From Pedobacter fastidiosus (lineage in GTDB: Bacteria > Bacteroidota > Bacteroidia > Sphingobacteriales > Sphingobacteriaceae): a stretch of DNA of 33,829 nucleotides. A program made the position numbers and the translations under genes. The notes beneath the pieces were generated by a model. It saw only the letters and a program-made list of their open reading frames with translations. It was not told the origin of the DNA and made no database searches. Position 1 is the stretch's first letter; every line of letters begins with the position of its first letter. Where the stretch lies: contig NZ_JACRYL010000013.1 of assembly GCF_014306625.1 (NCBI RefSeq), positions 69,251 through 103,079 on the forward strand, given 5' to 3'. Of the stretch, positions 14,020 through 23,409 are shown piece by piece.

Positions 14020-16197
14020 TTAGAAAGAACCTAAGTTCATTACATAACTTCCAGATTGTTGCATAAAATCGCCCATTACTTTTAAAGATTCATCTTCGAT
14101 AAAATCGAAGGTATCTTGTTTGGTAACTTTTTCTCCCTTTTTAATGGCTGGCAATCCTCTTAAAGCTCTTAAATCATTTTGTCTAGCCAATGATTTAGAT
14201 TCTTGAGCATCGCGTTCTGCTTTAAGTTTTGCCTCATTTAAAGGAACAGAAACTTCAGCATCGCGTTTTTTAAGGTCGGCAATATCTTGCTTCAAATATT
14301 TAAAATCTAATGATCCATTAATACGTTGCTCACTATTTTTCATTAGGCCAGCTTTAACAGTGGTTAAATTTGCAACTGGTTTAAAGCTAGAACTCGCAAT
14401 AACATCCCAAGGTAAAGCAGATGGTTCTGTATCTTCACCAATTTTATCCATTGGATAAACTGATGGGAAAACCACATCTGGCGTTACACCTTTATGCTGA
14501 GTACTGCTTCCTGCAACACGATAGAACTTAGCCATGGTTAAATTAATCTGTCCTAAGTTTATGTCTGCTGGGGTAGTGCCTGCTGGAGAGGTTCCTGTTG
14601 TTTTGTTTTTGGTAACCAAACTTGCTACACGTTGCAACATAGATGGGTTAACCAATTTATTTAAATCGATTGAAGATTGAACCGTTCCTTTACCATAAGT
14701 TTGACTTCCCATAATAATTCCACGGCCATAATCTTGAATTGCACCAGCAAAAATTTCGGAAGCTGAAGCGCTTAAACGATCTACAATTACTCCGAAAGGA
14801 CCATCCCAAGTTACACCAGCGTTTTCATCTTCATCAACTTCAATTTTACCGCGTAAATCTTTCACTTGTACAACTGGGCCTTTATCAATAAACAAACCTG
14901 TTAATGAGATTGCTTCTACTAAAGAGCCACCTCCATTTCCACGTAAATCCATAACAATTGCATCAACTTTATCTTGATTTTTCAAAGTATCGATCAATAA
15001 TCTAACATCACGAGTTGTACTTTTATAATTTTTATCGCCTGCGTTTGCAGCTTTAAAATCTGCATAGAAAGCTGGTAAAGAGATTACTCCAACTTTGTAA
15101 GTTTTTCCGTTAGAATTTATGGTTTTAACTTTTTTCTTGGCCGATTGATCTTGAAGAATAATTTTCTCCCTAACCATCTCAATAATTACCGGTTTAGAAG
15201 ACATTTCTTTTCCCACAGGAATTACTTTCAAACGAACTTTAGTTCCGGCTGGGCCTTTAATTTTGGTCACTGTATTGTCTAATCTCCATCCAACAACATC
15301 AACAAATTCACCATCACCTTGTGCAACGGCAATAATTCTATCACCGGCACTTAATTGTTTGCCTTTAAAAGCTGGTCCGCCAGCGATGATTTCTGAAATT
15401 TTTACGACTTCGTTTTCCAATTGCAAACGAGCACCAATTCCTTCGAAAGAGCGAGACATATCTTCATTAAAAGCAACTGCATTAGATGGATTAAAATAGT
15501 TTGTATGTGGATCTATCGACTCCGTAAAAGCATCCATCAAAATCTGGAAAACATCTTGATTATTGGTTTTAGATGTTTGAGACTGTAAATTCTGATAACG
15601 TTTTGTTAAGGTTTCTACATTTTTAGCTTCAGTAGTTCCTGCCAAATTTAAATTGACCAATTCGTACTTAACACGCTTTTTCCAAGTATCATTTAAGGTA
15701 GCTGCAGAAGTTGCCCAAGGCATTTTTTCTCTATCGTAAACATAAGTGTCGTTCTGGTTAAAGTCGAACTTAGATCTGATAGAAGCTAGAGAAACGGTAA
15801 AGTATTCATTTAATCTTTTCGCGTAAACATTATAGATATAGAATGGGCCACTTAAATCTCCATTTTTAAAATCATCATCCAAAGTGAATCTGTATTTCTC
15901 AAATTCTTTGATGTCAGAAGCTAAAAAATAGTTTTTGCCCTGATCCAAAGATTTAATGTACTTATCTAAAATTAGCGATGATATAGAATCGTTGATCTGA
16001 ATTTTTTTGTAATTGTAACTCTCAATCAAATTCACCACTTCTTTAATAACAAGTTGTTGCTGCTCATCGGGTTTCACATTTGTAATGCCTTCAACAACCG
16101 GTTGAGGTTTTGGTGCGGCATGACAAGCAAGTACTGCTGCAGTAAAAATTACAAAAAATATTCTTTTTAACATCTCTTTAAATAATTTAAAATCCAT
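14020..16197 (-). CDS. prc: Tail-specific (carboxy-terminal processing) protease, Prc type
   Basis: A periplasmic S41-family serine protease that degrades or trims proteins from the C-terminus. The N-terminus shows a lipoprotein-like signal (FFVIFTAAVLAC, cysteine at about residue 25). After an N-terminal helical domain come a PDZ domain (about residues 250-340) and the S41 domain. The catalytic serine lies in the SASASE motif (serines near 476-480) and the catalytic lysine in TYGKGTVQ about 25 residues later. The C-terminal helical extension matches Prc rather than short CtpA, and 725 aa fits. An internal ATG eight codons in is a possible alternative start. Confidence 0.92.
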   Translation of the reverse strand: MDFKLFKEMLKRIFFVIFTAAVLACHAAPKPQPVVEGITNVKPDEQQQLVIKEVVNLIESYNYKKIQINDSISSLILDKYIKSLDQGKNYFLASDIKEFEKYRFTLDDDFKNGDLSGPFYIYNVYAKRLNEYFTVSLASIRSKFDFNQNDTYVYDREKMPWATSAATLNDTWKKRVKYELVNLNLAGTTEAKNVETLTKRYQNLQSQTSKTNNQDVFQILMDAFTESIDPHTNYFNPSNAVAFNEDMSRSFEGIGARLQLENEVVKISEIIAGGPAFKGKQLSAGDRIIAVAQGDGEFVDVVGWRLDNTVTKIKGPAGTKVRLKVIPVGKEMSSKPVIIEMVREKIILQDQSAKKKVKTINSNGKTYKVGVISLPAFYADFKAANAGDKNYKSTTRDVRLLIDTLKNQDKVDAIVMDLRGNGGGSLVEAISLTGLFIDKGPVVQVKDLRGKIEVDEDENAGVTWDGPFGVIVDRLSASASEIFAGAIQDYGRGIIMGSQTYGKGTVQSSIDLNKLVNPSMLQRVASLVTKNKTTGTSPAGTTPADINLGQINLTMAKFYRVAGSSTQHKGVTPDVVFPSVYPMDKIGEDTEPSALPWDVIASSSFKPVANLTTVKAGLMKNSEQRINGSLDFKYLKQDIADLKKRDAEVSVPLNEAKLKAERDAQESKSLARQNDLRALRGLPAIKKGEKVTKQDTFDFIEDESLKVMGDFMQQSGSYVMNLGSF

Positions 16198-16246
16198 TTC
16201 TAATTCTATATAGCCAATATGATACCATTTTAACGAAAAAACAAAA

Positions 16247-16272
16247 AAGAGACAGCAATATTACCGTCTCTT
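16247..16272 (-). terminator. Terminator after the cyanophycin degradation operon
   Basis: On the minus strand a 7-bp stem AAGAGAC/GTCTCTT with a 12-nt loop runs into TTTTGTTTTTT. It lies about 220 bp past the TPR gene stop and 50 bp before the protease start, so it should separate the two transcripts. The rest of 16198-16494 shows no gene. Confidence 0.6.
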
Positions 16273-16494
16273 GTTAAAACGTATCAAATCTAGCTAAAAG
16301 CTTTCTATTAAGCAATTCTTTGGGATTAACGCAGGAGGGTAATTTTTGTTTTAAAACTCAATGCTTAAACCCTAATAGACAAACTTCTATAAGTTGTAGA
16401 CTAAAAATAAGCTGTAAAGGTTTAATCAATATCTAGGGATGATTATTGATTGATCAGAAATTTGCACTCCAACTAATTATTTTCTGAAAAAAGT

Positions 16495-17175
16495 CTATTT
16501 TTTTGGAGAGATTTTGATGGCAATTAGTTCTCTTGCATCTTTAATCTGCGCTTTATATTGAGAGGTTTTAATTGAGTTTGCCAACCATTCTGCACTTTTT
16601 AAATCTCTTAGGGCTAATGTAAAATCTTTCTTTTTAATTTTAACCTGAGCAATTCCTAATACGGATTCTATGTAAGAATTATTGCTTTTTAATTGTTTAG
16701 CTAAAATACCTTGTTGGGTGTAAAACCACATGGACTGTGTGTATTTACTACTGGCCAAATAAACTTTACCTAATAGGTTGTAAGTATTCATTAAGCCGTT
16801 TTTGCTCCCCATTTTCGAGTAATTTTTTAGAGCCACATTTAGCAAAATTTGTTCGGCATCTGTAAATCGACCAAGTTGATAGTGCATATTACTCATCTTG
16901 ATGATGGCTTGGCCATACCTGTTAAAGTTTTTTACCGCACTATATTCGAAAGCGGCTTTACCAAATAAGGTTAATGCTTCATTAAAATCTCCTTTTCGCT
17001 CTAGATCTTCAGCTTCATCGAAAAAACCATTTCCGTCAGCTTCATCATATTTGGAAACTGCGATGTTAATGGCGTTTCCGCCGTTAGGTTCTTGAATTTC
17101 AATGCGATCGATGTTTTGAGCGTAAAGTTGTAATGAGGCAAAAAGGCTAATAAAAGCCAAAACTATTTTGGTCAT
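16495..17175 (-). CDS. Secreted tetratricopeptide-repeat protein
   Basis: A 226-aa protein with a signal peptide (about residues 1-19, ending LQLYAQ) and several TPR-like helical pairs from about residue 45 to 215, such as GDFNEALTLFGKAAFEYSAV, GRFTDAEQILLNVALKNYSK and KKDFTLALRDLKSAEWLANS. TPRs mediate protein contacts; there is no catalytic domain. It starts 29 bp after the isoaspartyl peptidase gene on the same strand, so it is probably the third gene of the cyanophycin degradation operon. Its link to cyanophycin is only positional. An outer-membrane or periplasmic location is likely. Confidence 0.75.
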   Translation of the reverse strand: MTKIVLAFISLFASLQLYAQNIDRIEIQEPNGGNAINIAVSKYDEADGNGFFDEAEDLERKGDFNEALTLFGKAAFEYSAVKNFNRYGQAIIKMSNMHYQLGRFTDAEQILLNVALKNYSKMGSKNGLMNTYNLLGKVYLASSKYTQSMWFYTQQGILAKQLKSNNSYIESVLGIAQVKIKKKDFTLALRDLKSAEWLANSIKTSQYKAQIKDARELIAIKISPKK

Positions 17176-17204
17176 GCAACAAAAATAATACTTTAATTAC
17201 AATT

Positions 17205-18047
17205 TTAGCTAAATACCTGTAAATTAACATCAAATGATGCCCACACCATGTAGGGATGCGAATCGCAGTGGTAAACTTCACCCTTTGCAGAGATTCCAAC
17301 AACGCCTGCAAAGCCATCGTAAGGCTTAAGTTCTGTAAAGGATTTATCGCAGGCATCTTTTAATGAAAAGCCATCCGTAACACGAGTAACAATTTTCGCA
17401 GCCAAAGCGGTGCTTGTAATGTCTTCACCTACTCCAGTACAAGAAATACCTGCAAACTGATTGGCGTAATTTCCAGCTACAGTAGCGGAATCACTCACTC
17501 TGCATGGAATTTCGAAGCCCTTACCGCCTGTTGATGTTGCTGCTGCTAAATTTCCATCGGCGTCTAGAGCAACGCACCCTACTGTTCCCAGATTATTTTT
17601 CTGGTTCAATTTAGCTTCATATTCAGCTTGACGCTGATCTGTAATGGGGTTAAAATAATCGAATCCGTTTATGCGGGCAAAATCCTGAGCACCTTCTCCA
17701 CTTAAAACACGATCATCATAAGTAATTAAATCTTTTGCAATTTCTATCGGATTTTTAACATCCTCAATATTGATTACACCACTAAATTTTTCGGTTTTAC
17801 CATCCATTAAAGATGCACTGAGTCTAACTTTTCCATCGCTCTGAATTTGCGAGCCAATTCCTGCGTTAAACAAATCATTATCCTCTAGCAAAGCCGTTGT
17901 ATAAACCACTGTTTCTAGTGCGGTATGTGTTTTCAGGTATTCGTGGCCAAGCGTAACAATTTCTGCTAAAGCATTTTGCTTGGCTTTTTTTGTTTCTTGG
18001 TTGGTTGATGACTCACTGAAAAAGCCACCATGTATAATAAGTTTCAT
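17205..18047 (-). CDS. Isoaspartyl peptidase / beta-aspartyl peptidase (asparaginase type 2)
   Basis: An Ntn-hydrolase that splits isoaspartyl dipeptides and may act on asparagine. The precursor cleaves itself before a threonine that becomes the nucleophile: here Thr155 in NNLGTVGCVALD, preceded by a linker region. Downstream motifs TSTGGKGFEIPCRVSDS and TGVGED match substrate-binding loops, although CRVSDS departs from the usual GRVGDS. The length of 280 aa is slightly short. No signal peptide is seen. Next to cyanophycinase it would finish the breakdown of beta-Asp-Arg dipeptides to Asp and Arg, an inference from known cyanophycin catabolism. Confidence 0.88.
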   Translation of the reverse strand: MKLIIHGGFFSESSTNQETKKAKQNALAEIVTLGHEYLKTHTALETVVYTTALLEDNDLFNAGIGSQIQSDGKVRLSASLMDGKTEKFSGVINIEDVKNPIEIAKDLITYDDRVLSGEGAQDFARINGFDYFNPITDQRQAEYEAKLNQKNNLGTVGCVALDADGNLAAATSTGGKGFEIPCRVSDSATVAGNYANQFAGISCTGVGEDITSTALAAKIVTRVTDGFSLKDACDKSFTELKPYDGFAGVVGISAKGEVYHCDSHPYMVWASFDVNLQVFS

Positions 18048-18118
18048 CTTGTTCGTATCAAGTTTTGGGTGTCAAGTATCAAGACTAGGTTATGATAACC
18101 CAAAGTCTAGAACATCAA

Positions 18119-18994
18119 TTACGCTATCGGAATAACTTTAGGATGATGAATAATCAAACTGTGATCGGTTAAATCATAAACATCGCCATCGCACATTACG
18201 TGAACAACCATATTTTTAATCGAAACCGGTTGGCCCATTTCTACATCTGTTAAATTGGTATCGGCCATATTTCGTCCATCTACCAAAATAACCATACCCG
18301 AACCAATGGCTTCCATAACATGCCCATCCGAAATGAATAGCCCCGTATCTTCACCTAAGCCAATGCCCAAAATGCCCGGGTTACTTGCTGCTGCATACAA
18401 TAAACGGCCGATTCTGCCTCGTTGTACAAAGTGGGTATCCACAATAACATCATCAATAAAACCTAAACCTCCGGTAATTTTTACTTCACCTTTAAGCAAT
18501 GCATCTTTACTGCTGCCTTGATAGATCATGTTTTTAGAACTTGCCGCCGCACCTGCAGATGTTCCTGCAATAACAACCGGCTCATTCCTGTATTTATCCA
18601 ATAAAATTTGATGGATTTTAGTTCCGCCGAAAATTGAAGACAAGCGAAGTTGATCGCCTCCTGTAAAAACAATTACATCAGCAGCTTTAATCCGCTCACA
18701 GTTTTCTACGGAATTTGCTTCCTCACGGTTTGTGATGTTTAAAACACCTACATTATGAACATCCAACTGGGCATAAGCCTTGATATATTCTTCACCAACT
18801 TTTTCTGGCATTAATGAGGCCGTGGTAATTATTTCAAAACGCGATTCTACATCTTTTGTCGATTCGGTGGTAATCCTTTTTAGGATTCCACGTTCAAAAA
18901 AATTCATATTTTCAGGCAATCCAAATTGCGTTTCAGCAAAGCTACCTGTGTTTATTGCGCCGCCTATAATTATGAGTTTACCCTTCGGAACCAT
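18119..18994 (-). CDS. cphB: Cyanophycinase (peptidase S51)
   Basis: A cytoplasmic serine exopeptidase that cuts cyanophycin (multi-L-arginyl-poly-L-aspartate) into beta-Asp-Arg dipeptides. The S51 nucleophile elbow is GTSAGAAASS (Ser146), and the conserved VDTHFVQRGRIGRL stretch supplies His188. The TGGDQLRL motif near residue 111 is also characteristic. The length of 291 aa fits CphB and there is no secretion signal. It is the first gene of a probable three-gene operon and diverges from cyanophycin synthetase across 298 bp, a genetic link that strengthens both assignments. An S51 peptidase E-type dipeptidase is less likely because those are shorter. Confidence 0.9.
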   Translation of the reverse strand: MVPKGKLIIIGGAINTGSFAETQFGLPENMNFFERGILKRITTESTKDVESRFEIITTASLMPEKVGEEYIKAYAQLDVHNVGVLNITNREEANSVENCERIKAADVIVFTGGDQLRLSSIFGGTKIHQILLDKYRNEPVVIAGTSAGAAASSKNMIYQGSSKDALLKGEVKITGGLGFIDDVIVDTHFVQRGRIGRLLYAAASNPGILGIGLGEDTGLFISDGHVMEAIGSGMVILVDGRNMADTNLTDVEMGQPVSIKNMVVHVMCDGDVYDLTDHSLIIHHPKVIPIA

Positions 18995-19292
18995 TCGTTG
19001 TGTATATATTATTGTATCAAAAAACTCAAATATATCAGCTTATGATAAAAAACAAGACTTTTTTGTCAATAATATTCAGTTTATTAACAAACGTTAAAAA
19101 TATTTAGCCAAAAATCAGCTCTATTTGCTCCTAAAATAAAACAAATACTACAAAAAATTGATTTAGGTATTTGGACTGCCATTTTTCAAAATAAATGTAT
19201 AATTTACAATCACCAATTTTTTATAAACATAATGGGGTTTAATAGGCGCAGAATTGCTTGTTGATAATTAAAACAGAACAGATTTTTTTAAA

Positions 19293-21908
19293 ATGAAGAT
19301 ATCAAACATACAAGTATTAAGAGGACCAAATATATGGTCGATAAGTCGCAAGAAACTCATCCAAATGCGTTTAGATTTGGAGGAATTAGAGCAAAGACCA
19401 ACAAACGTAATTGAAGGATTTAGTGAAAGATTGGAAAAACTAATTCCAAGTATGTTCAGCCATCGCTGCTCTAAAGGTGTAGAAGGCGGTTTTTTCGCTA
19501 GAGTAAAAGAAGGCACTTGGATGGGGCATGTTATTGAACACATTGCCTTGGAAATTCAAACCATTGCTGGTATGGAAACTGGTTTCGGGCGTACCAGACA
19601 AACCAAAACTGATGGAATATATAATGTAGTATTCAGTTATCTTGAAGAAAAAGTTGGTGTTTACGCAGCTGAGGCAGCTGTAAATATAGCTCAAGCTTTA
19701 ATTGATAATGTGGAGTATGACTTGGATCACGACATCAGACGGATGAAAGAAATCCGCGAGTTGGAAGCGCTTGGTCCAAGTACAGGTTCTATTGTTGAAG
19801 AAGCTGTGAGCAGAAGTATTCCTTGGATTAGATTAAATAAAAGCTCGTTGGTGCAATTGGGTTATGGCAAAAATCAGGTTCGCTTTAGGGCAACTATGAC
19901 GGAGCAAACCAGCAGTATTGCAGTTGATATTGCCAGCAATAAAGAAGAAACTAAACGTTTGTTAACCGAAGCGGCTATTCCGGTTGCTTCTGGCGTTACG
20001 ATTTCAAATCCAGATGAATTGGAAGCATCTGTTAAAAAAGTGGGCTTCCCATTAGTTTTTAAACCATTAGATGGCAATCATGGAAAAGGCGCAACCATTA
20101 ATGTTAAAACCTTAGAAGCAGCAAAAGAAGCCTTTGAATATGCCAAAACATATTCTCGCAGGGTAATTATAGAAAAATTTATTACAGGCTATGATTTCCG
20201 TGTATTGGTAATCGACCATAAAGTTGTTGCGGCGGCTCAACGCGATCCGGCGCATGTTAAAGGAAACGGAATTCATACCATTCAAGAATTAATCGACAAG
20301 GAAAATGAAGATCCACGCCGTGGTTACGGACATGAAAATGTTTTAACAGAAATTTCTGTCGATCGTGATACTCTGGATTTATTGGCGAAGAAAGAATATA
20401 CTTTAGAAACCATTCCAGAAAAAGGTGAGGTTGTATATTTAAAATCTACTGCTAATTTAAGTACTGGCGGAACATCAATTGATGTTACAGACGTGGTTCA
20501 TCCACAGAATATTTTCATCTGCGAGCGAATTTCGAGAGTAATCGGATTGGATATTTGCGGAATCGATATCATGGCACAAAACTTAACACAGCCCCTTACC
20601 GAAAATGGAGGTGTTGTTTTAGAAGTTAATGCGGCGCCAGGTTTCAGAATGCACTTAGCACCAAGTGAAGGCTTGCCGAGAAATGTTGCGGCTTCTGTTA
20701 TCGATATGCTTTATCCGCAAGGAAAATTATCTCAAATTCCAATTATTGCCGTTACTGGAACGAATGGAAAAACCACCACCACTCGACTAATTGCGCACAT
20801 TATTAGAAGTAATGGAAAACGTGTAGGTTTTACCACGAGTGATGGAATTTATGTGCACAACACCATGTTGATGCAGGGTGATACCACCGGGCCAGTAAGC
20901 GCTGAATTTATTTTAAAAGACCCAACGGTAGAATTTGCAGTTTTAGAAACGGCCAGAGGCGGAATTTTGCGATCGGGTTTAGGCTTTAATGCCTGCGATA
21001 TTGGTGTAGTAACCAACATTCAAGAGGATCATTTGGGAATTTCGGACATTCACAATCTTGATGATTTAACCCGAGTTAAAGAGGTAGTTATTGGAGCAGT
21101 TCGCCGTAAAGGCTGGGCAGTTCTAAATGCCGACAATGGTTATTGCGTTAAAATTGGAAGAGATGCCCGGTGCAATGTTGCCTATTTTAGTATGGATGAA
21201 AATAATCCGGTAATTAAGGATCATTGCAAAAAAGGTGGAATCGCAGCCATTTACGAAAACGGTTACATCACCATTAAAACTGGCGACTGGAAATTAAGGG
21301 TTGACAAAGCCACACACATTCCATTAACTTTTGGCGGTTCTGTAAACTTTATGATTCAGAACGTTTTAGCGGCAACCCTAGCGGCTTATTTATGGGGCTA
21401 CAAGCCAGAGGATATTCGTTTATCGCTCGAAACCTTTATTCCATCTGCAGCGCACACGCCAGGAAGAATGAATGTGTTTAGATTTAAAGACTTTAAAGTT
21501 TTGGTAGATTTTGCACATAATCCAGATGGATTTAATGGTGTAAAAGCTTACTTACAAAGTGTTGAAGCTACTAAACATGTAGGAATAATTTCTGGAACAG
21601 GTGATAGAAGAGACGAAGATATTATTGAAACTGCTCGTATTGCGGCGCAAATGTTTGATAAAATTTACATTTGCCAAGAGAAATATCTACGTGGTCGCCA
21701 GCAACAAGAATTAATAGACTTATTGGTTAAAGGAATTCATGATATTGATCCTAACAAAGAGATTGTAATTAATAATCGAAGCACAGAATGTTTAGAAGAT
21801 GCCATTAATACAGCTACTAAAGGCTCTTACATTACTATTTTAAGTAACACAATTGACAATACCATTCAAAGAGTTACCGAACATCTGGATAGAGAATTAG
21901 AAGCCTAA
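19293..21908 (+). CDS. cphA: Cyanophycin synthetase
   Basis: An ATP-dependent, template-free enzyme that builds the storage polymer cyanophycin from aspartate and arginine. Domains in order: an N-terminal CphA-specific domain (MKISNIQVLRGPNIWSISRK), an ATP-grasp domain around residues 200-480 (VIIEKFITGYDFRVLV, LEVNAAPGFRMHL) that adds Asp, and a Mur-ligase-like domain from residue 487 (VTGTNGKTTTT) that adds Arg, ending in a glutamate-ligase C-domain (DFAHNPDGFNG). The 871-aa length matches CphA1. The ATG is followed at once by the conserved N-terminus. It ends in a strong terminator. A CphA2-type enzyme is unlikely given the full domain set. Confidence 0.92.
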   Translation: MKISNIQVLRGPNIWSISRKKLIQMRLDLEELEQRPTNVIEGFSERLEKLIPSMFSHRCSKGVEGGFFARVKEGTWMGHVIEHIALEIQTIAGMETGFGRTRQTKTDGIYNVVFSYLEEKVGVYAAEAAVNIAQALIDNVEYDLDHDIRRMKEIRELEALGPSTGSIVEEAVSRSIPWIRLNKSSLVQLGYGKNQVRFRATMTEQTSSIAVDIASNKEETKRLLTEAAIPVASGVTISNPDELEASVKKVGFPLVFKPLDGNHGKGATINVKTLEAAKEAFEYAKTYSRRVIIEKFITGYDFRVLVIDHKVVAAAQRDPAHVKGNGIHTIQELIDKENEDPRRGYGHENVLTEISVDRDTLDLLAKKEYTLETIPEKGEVVYLKSTANLSTGGTSIDVTDVVHPQNIFICERISRVIGLDICGIDIMAQNLTQPLTENGGVVLEVNAAPGFRMHLAPSEGLPRNVAASVIDMLYPQGKLSQIPIIAVTGTNGKTTTTRLIAHIIRSNGKRVGFTTSDGIYVHNTMLMQGDTTGPVSAEFILKDPTVEFAVLETARGGILRSGLGFNACDIGVVTNIQEDHLGISDIHNLDDLTRVKEVVIGAVRRKGWAVLNADNGYCVKIGRDARCNVAYFSMDENNPVIKDHCKKGGIAAIYENGYITIKTGDWKLRVDKATHIPLTFGGSVNFMIQNVLAATLAAYLWGYKPEDIRLSLETFIPSAAHTPGRMNVFRFKDFKVLVDFAHNPDGFNGVKAYLQSVEATKHVGIISGTGDRRDEDIIETARIAAQMFDKIYICQEKYLRGRQQQELIDLLVKGIHDIDPNKEIVINNRSTECLEDAINTATKGSYITILSNTIDNTIQRVTEHLDRELEA

Positions 21909-21933
21909 AGCTCCCCTTTTAAAAATTCATAAA

Positions 21934-21973
21934 CACAAAAAAAGCATCTCAGATTTGAGATGCTTTTTTTGTG
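21934..21973. terminator. Bidirectional terminator after cyanophycin synthetase
   Basis: A perfect 18-bp stem, CACAAAAAAAGCATCTCA (21934-21951) with its complement (21956-21973) and a 4-nt loop, carries A and T runs inside the stem, so it can serve both strands. It separates the convergent genes ending at 21908 and 21993. Confidence 0.85.
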
Positions 21974-21992
21974 CAATTTCTTAAACTAGATA

Positions 21993-22448
21993 TTAAGCTT
22001 GAGAATCGCGTAATCTTTTTATTTCATCGTGCGAGCGTCTCAAGGATGATTTTTGTTCGGAAATTAAATCTCTAATATTTGATGGTAAATCTTCTTCTTC
22101 CAACGCCATTTTATATGCATTTTGAGCAGCATCTTCGCCAAACTCACAATTGTTTAAAACGGTTTGACGATCGTGACCTGTAAATAGCGCTTTAACATCC
22201 ATCCATCCTCTGTAAATTTTTCCTGAAGTTGTAGTTCCAGTTTCAATATCTTCTCCTGAATCTGCGACTTCTGTAGCCAAAGCCATTTTATATTTTTGGC
22301 TTTCTTCAATCATATTTAAAAATAAAGATTTTAAATCTGCATCGCCGTCTTTTAATTCTTTGCGAGCTTTTTCATATCCTTCTATACGGTCGTTGTTAAT
22401 TTGAACAAGGTCGTTTAATACCTCTGCCGTTACTGTTGTAGTTTTCAT
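21993..22448 (-). CDS. DUF2383 / PA2169-type four-helix bundle protein
   Basis: A 151-aa soluble, highly charged helical protein. The pattern LNDLVQINNDRIEGYEKA, an EESQKYKMAL helix, GWMDVKALFTGHDRQTVLNN and a closing helix with SLRRSHDEIKRLRD match the PA2169/DUF2383 family, which resembles ferritin-like bundles. No metal-binding pattern of true ferritins is complete here. The biological role is not established; related proteins are often thought to be stress-linked. It stands alone, convergent with cyanophycin synthetase. The upstream stretch 22449-22674 shows no gene. Confidence 0.8.
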   Translation of the reverse strand: MKTTTVTAEVLNDLVQINNDRIEGYEKARKELKDGDADLKSLFLNMIEESQKYKMALATEVADSGEDIETGTTTSGKIYRGWMDVKALFTGHDRQTVLNNCEFGEDAAQNAYKMALEEEDLPSNIRDLISEQKSSLRRSHDEIKRLRDSQA

Positions 22449-22674
22449 GTTTTTTATAGATTTTGATGTATAAAAAGAACAAGATCAGGCAAAGAAGGTT
22501 TGTCATTTTTAAAAAAAGGATATTCGTAAAAGCTATAATGATAGATCGTTCATGTTAGTTTAGTATTAAGGTAAAGTCGCAATTTTTTTACTCAAAAAAT
22601 CTCTGAAACACCTAAAATTTTGGTTTAATAAATGCAGATTGCAAATATTGAAATTTTTATGATGTTATAAAATT

Positions 22675-23349
22675 ATGAGCACAATTATTCAGAATCCTCC
22701 TGATGGGGGTACCATATACACAGAAACTAATCTGAGTCAGCTTTTTCCAGAGCCACTAAATACAATTACCAGCTGTTTCTTTTTGGCAATTGCCGTTTAT
22801 TGGACATTTAAACTTTGGGGAAATTTTAAGCAACATACTTTTTTATCAATTGCTTTGGTTTTACTTTACATTGGTGGTATTGGCGGAACAACCTATCACG
22901 GTTTAAGGAGATGGCCCATTTTTATTATGATGGACTGGATGCCAATTATGCTCCTTTGTTTATCTGCAGGGGTTTACTTTCTAGCCAAATTAACCAAATG
23001 GTATTATGCTGTTTTAATTGTGGTTCTGTATGCATTTTTCCAATTTTTCCTTCGAAAACAATTTACCGGAGGGGATTTCCAAATCTTCATAAATATAAAT
23101 TATGCCTTCATGGCTGCCTTGGTTTTATTTCCTGTTTTCGGATATCTGGTAAAAACCGAATGGCTTAATGGTAAGTGGGTCGGCTTTGCATTAATTGCCT
23201 TTATTTTTGCATTAACTTTCCGCATTGCGGATAAATGGGAAATTTTAGCTGTTGGCACACACTTTCTATGGCACACTTTCGGGGCAGTGGCTTCGTTCTG
23301 TATGCTTAATTATATTTATTTAGTTAATGCGAAGAAAGTGAAATCTTAA
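22675..23349 (+). CDS. CREST-superfamily membrane hydrolase (ceramidase-like)
   Basis: A 224-aa protein with about seven membrane helices. Conserved polar residues fit the CREST superfamily (alkaline ceramidase, PAQR, Per1): a serine in the first helix (NTITSCFF, Ser33), His75 in TTYHGLRRW followed by Asp87 (FIMMDWMP), and a late HxxxH pair (His196, His200 in GTHFLWHTFGA). These would bind zinc and form a membrane hydrolase active site. Sphingolipids occur in many Bacteroidota, including Sphingobacteriaceae, so a lipid amidase role is plausible but the substrate is inferred. It has no clear operon partner. Confidence 0.7.
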   Translation: MSTIIQNPPDGGTIYTETNLSQLFPEPLNTITSCFFLAIAVYWTFKLWGNFKQHTFLSIALVLLYIGGIGGTTYHGLRRWPIFIMMDWMPIMLLCLSAGVYFLAKLTKWYYAVLIVVLYAFFQFFLRKQFTGGDFQIFININYAFMAALVLFPVFGYLVKTEWLNGKWVGFALIAFIFALTFRIADKWEILAVGTHFLWHTFGAVASFCMLNYIYLVNAKKVKS

Positions 23350-23371
23350 TAGAATCTTCATTCTTAAAAGG

Positions 23372-23407
23372 CGTAAAAGTTTTATCTTCGTTAAAACGAC
23401 TTTTACG
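23372..23407 (+). promoter_or_regulatory. Inverted repeat directly before the small secreted protein gene
   Basis: CGTAAAAGT (23372-23380) and ACTTTTACG (23399-23407) form a perfect 9-bp inverted repeat with 18 nt between, ending 2 bp before the ATG at 23410. The spacer includes TATCTTCG, one base from the TAnnTTTG -7 box. It could be an operator or a leader hairpin limiting translation. Confidence 0.4.
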
Positions 23408-23409
23408 AT

